Of a stretch of DNA of 15,588 nt, positions 14,377-15,588 are shown piece after piece. A program made the position numbers and the translations under genes. This DNA is from UBA987 sp047620825 (GTDB lineage: Bacteria; Bacteroidota; Bacteroidia; NS11-12g; UBA9320). How positions within the stretch are numbered: the stretch's first letter is position 1; every line of letters begins with the position of its first letter. The stretch is taken from assembly GCA_047620825.1 (NCBI GenBank), contig JBLHOC010000071.1, forward strand, positions 1 to 15,588, given 5' to 3'. The notes beneath the pieces were generated by a model, which did not search any database, was not told the DNA's origin, and saw only the letters and a list, made by a program, of their open reading frames with translations.

Positions 14377-14404
14377 AAAAAGCCCGAGCTATCTCGGACT
14401 TTTT
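14377..14404. terminator. Bidirectional intrinsic terminator
   Basis: The stem AAAAAG-C-CCGAG / CTCGG-A-CTTTTT has a CTAT loop and one C/A mismatch. The A-run on one side and T-run on the other make it work in both directions. It lies between the convergent 606-residue gene (+) and lipoprotein gene (-), so it can end both transcripts. The rest of 14215-14429 holds no gene. Confidence 0.8.
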
Positions 14405-14406
14405 CT

Positions 14407-14418
14407 AAATACGTATTT
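14407..14418. repeat. Perfect 12-bp palindrome beside the terminator
   Basis: AAATACGTATTT lies between the lipoprotein stop codon and the terminator stem. On the minus-strand transcript it would sit just before the terminator hairpin. It may simply be part of the 3' end structure. Confidence 0.25.
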
Positions 14419-14429
14419 CTAAAAAATTT

Positions 14430-15326
14430 CTATCGCGTTGCCTGACCTGTAGGAAAAGCTAAATTTTGGCCCATGTCGTATGCTGTGTGATCAGCTGCCA
14501 TCACCGATATATCACCAACGAGTGGTTTAAGGCTAAATGGCAACATGCTATTATCAGGAACAGGTTCTATGCTTATCACTGCTTTCCCACCTTTTAAGTC
14601 GGTCGGAAACGATAACATGCCTGGTGCATTCATAAGAAAATCTTCTCCTGGAAATGGAGGTCCTGAATTCATACCACTATATGTCGCTGAATTATCAGCC
14701 ATATCCGCAGCTGTAAAAGTCCCTGAACTAACCGGAACACCACCTATAACAGCCCATCCTTCATAAATCCAACCATCTGGTAATGTTGGTAGCGTTAACC
14801 CTACTGCTGGTGCCCCAGACGAATTGTCTAAAAACCAAATGCCACTAGCCTCATTGGTCGTGTCATCATCGGTAGGCGTGGCTAAAATATATTTGCCAGC
14901 TGCCGTACTAAATGAGTTTTTAAGTGCCGCACTGTGATCTATTGTCAAGCTTGCTGCATTTCCACTGAAATCGCCGGCTACAATGTGAACTTTACTAGGT
15001 GTCGGATCGCTGTCTGGCTTTGGTTCTATCGTTAAAATAAAAGTACTCGCGCTCGTCAGGTCCGACGTCTTAATTTCAAAAGCGGATTGAGACATCATCC
15101 CAGCACTATTAACATCAAACGTACCTGTAGATACTGCACTTCCGTCAACAATTATCCATCCTTCATAAGCTGCGTCATTGCCTAAATCCTCAAGACCTGT
15201 AAAAGTTAAATTCAAGGTCGAGGTATTGCCTGAGTTGTCTACGTCGTCCGTTTCATCATCCGTGCATGCACTGAAAAATAAACCACTTAATAGAAAGAGG
15301 CTTAGTAATTTGATACTGTTTGTCAT
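14430..15326 (-). CDS. Lipoprotein with two tandem anti-sigma-K (RskA C-terminal)-like domains
   Basis: The 298-residue precursor has a signal peptide with lipobox LFFSAC, so Cys21 should be acylated and the protein anchored in a membrane facing the periplasm or cell surface. An acidic linker (DDETDDVDNSG) follows. The mature part holds two related halves: about 38-135 and 176-281. Each has YEGW...G.(A/P)VS(T/S)GTF (54-70 and 188-204), followed by an (L/I)(T/S)IEP.PD...P segment (98-109 and 251-263) and a (A/V)GD strand. That pattern resembles the C-terminal domain of RskA-type anti-sigma factors, but there is no N-terminal zinc-binding anti-sigma domain, so it is not itself an obvious anti-sigma factor. 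The region between the halves is rich in Asp/Thr. It lies 121 bases after the partial outer-membrane gene on the same strand, possibly in one transcript. Function unknown. Confidence 0.75.
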   Translation of the reverse strand: MTNSIKLLSLFLLSGLFFSACTDDETDDVDNSGNTSTLNLTFTGLEDLGNDAAYEGWIIVDGSAVSTGTFDVNSAGMMSQSAFEIKTSDLTSASTFILTIEPKPDSDPTPSKVHIVAGDFSGNAASLTIDHSAALKNSFSTAAGKYILATPTDDDTTNEASGIWFLDNSSGAPAVGLTLPTLPDGWIYEGWAVIGGVPVSSGTFTAADMADNSATYSGMNSGPPFPGEDFLMNAPGMLSFPTDLKGGKAVISIEPVPDNSMLPFSLKPLVGDISVMAADHTAYDMGQNLAFPTGQATR

Positions 15327-15447
15327 AATTCTGATTCTTAATTTAATTAGTGTATATGATGAATATGCAAGGATTTAACAAACAGTTGCCTGCGACATGA
15401 AAATTATTCTATCCACTGTTTCGACACAGGTAATTTAATAAGATGTG

Positions 15448-15588
15448 CTAAAAATTTACACCCAACACAAAGGAGGTTTGTATTAACGAAAGTTGTGTTT
15501 TGACCAAGGTTGGCGCCTCAACTTTTCTAATCGATTGAAGGGATCTTGTGTAATCAGTTGATAAACCCCAAAACATGCGGTTTTTAAA
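15448..15588 (-). CDS. Partial gene: C-terminal 46 residues of a probable outer-membrane protein
   Basis: Reading inwards from the right edge on the minus strand, an open frame of 46 codons ends at TAG (15448-15450). The fragment lacks its start, which lies outside the window. The tail TSFVLGVNF ends in Phe and alternates polar and hydrophobic residues, as in the last strand of Bacteroidota outer-membrane beta-barrels. The upstream part (FWGLSTDYTRSL...VKTQLSLIQ) also fits loop and strand segments. The family cannot be named from so little. It precedes the lipoprotein gene on the same strand, and a pairing of outer-membrane protein and lipoprotein would be natural. Confidence is moderate that this is coding and low for the specific role. 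Confidence 0.45.
   Translation of the reverse strand, partial: FKNRMFWGLSTDYTRSLQSIRKVEAPTLVKTQLSLIQTSFVLGVNF

Noticed and set aside
15468..15475. Strong Shine-Dalgarno-like AAAGGAGG on the plus strand
   Set aside because: No start codon follows at the right distance, and the site lies inside the minus-strand reading frame of the partial outer-membrane gene. Genes here do not use such leaders.

Overview
The window reads as an AT-rich Bacteroidota chromosome segment, most likely from the Flavobacteriia or a close relative. Support: genes lack Shine-Dalgarno leaders; two candidate promoters fit the Bacteroidota TAnnTTTG consensus (one exact, one with a single mismatch); there is a lipobox lipoprotein; and the right edge carries a protein tail ending in Phe, like an outer-membrane barrel. 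No phage, IS, CRISPR or RNA gene was recognised. The species assignment is inference only.

Layout. 1-425: no convincing gene, only a degraded-looking reading frame and inverted repeats. 426-869 (-): small exported protein of unknown function. 870-1259: long intergenic region with several perfect inverted repeats. 1260-9534 (+): a tight six-gene operon encoding a GABA-type aminotransferase, a nitrilase-family amidase, a VOC-fold protein, a very large Orn/Lys/Arg decarboxylase-family enzyme, an ATP-grasp ligase and a Sad/YneI-type semialdehyde dehydrogenase. 9662-11552 (-): a Na+/H+ antiporter overlapping a K+ channel gene. 11680-12141 (+): OsmC-family protein. 12394-14214 (+): large uncharacterised protein with features of a nitronate-monooxygenase-like FMN barrel and several cysteines. 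14377-14404: two-way terminator. 14430-15326 (-): lipoprotein with two tandem RskA-C-like domains. 15448 to the edge (-): C-terminal end of a probable outer-membrane protein.

The main interest is the six-gene operon. Its enzyme classes would fit a catabolic route for a basic amino acid: decarboxylation to a diamine or agmatine, ATP-dependent acylation of one amine by the ATP-grasp enzyme, transamination of the other amine, oxidation of the aldehyde, release of the protecting acyl group by the nitrilase-type amidase, and final conversion of the omega-amino acid to a dicarboxylate by the same aminotransferase and dehydrogenase. That would parallel the E. coli Puu (gamma-glutamyl-putrescine) pathway with unrelated ligase and hydrolase families. 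The enzyme classes are read from the sequence; the pathway is inference, and other orders of reaction are possible.
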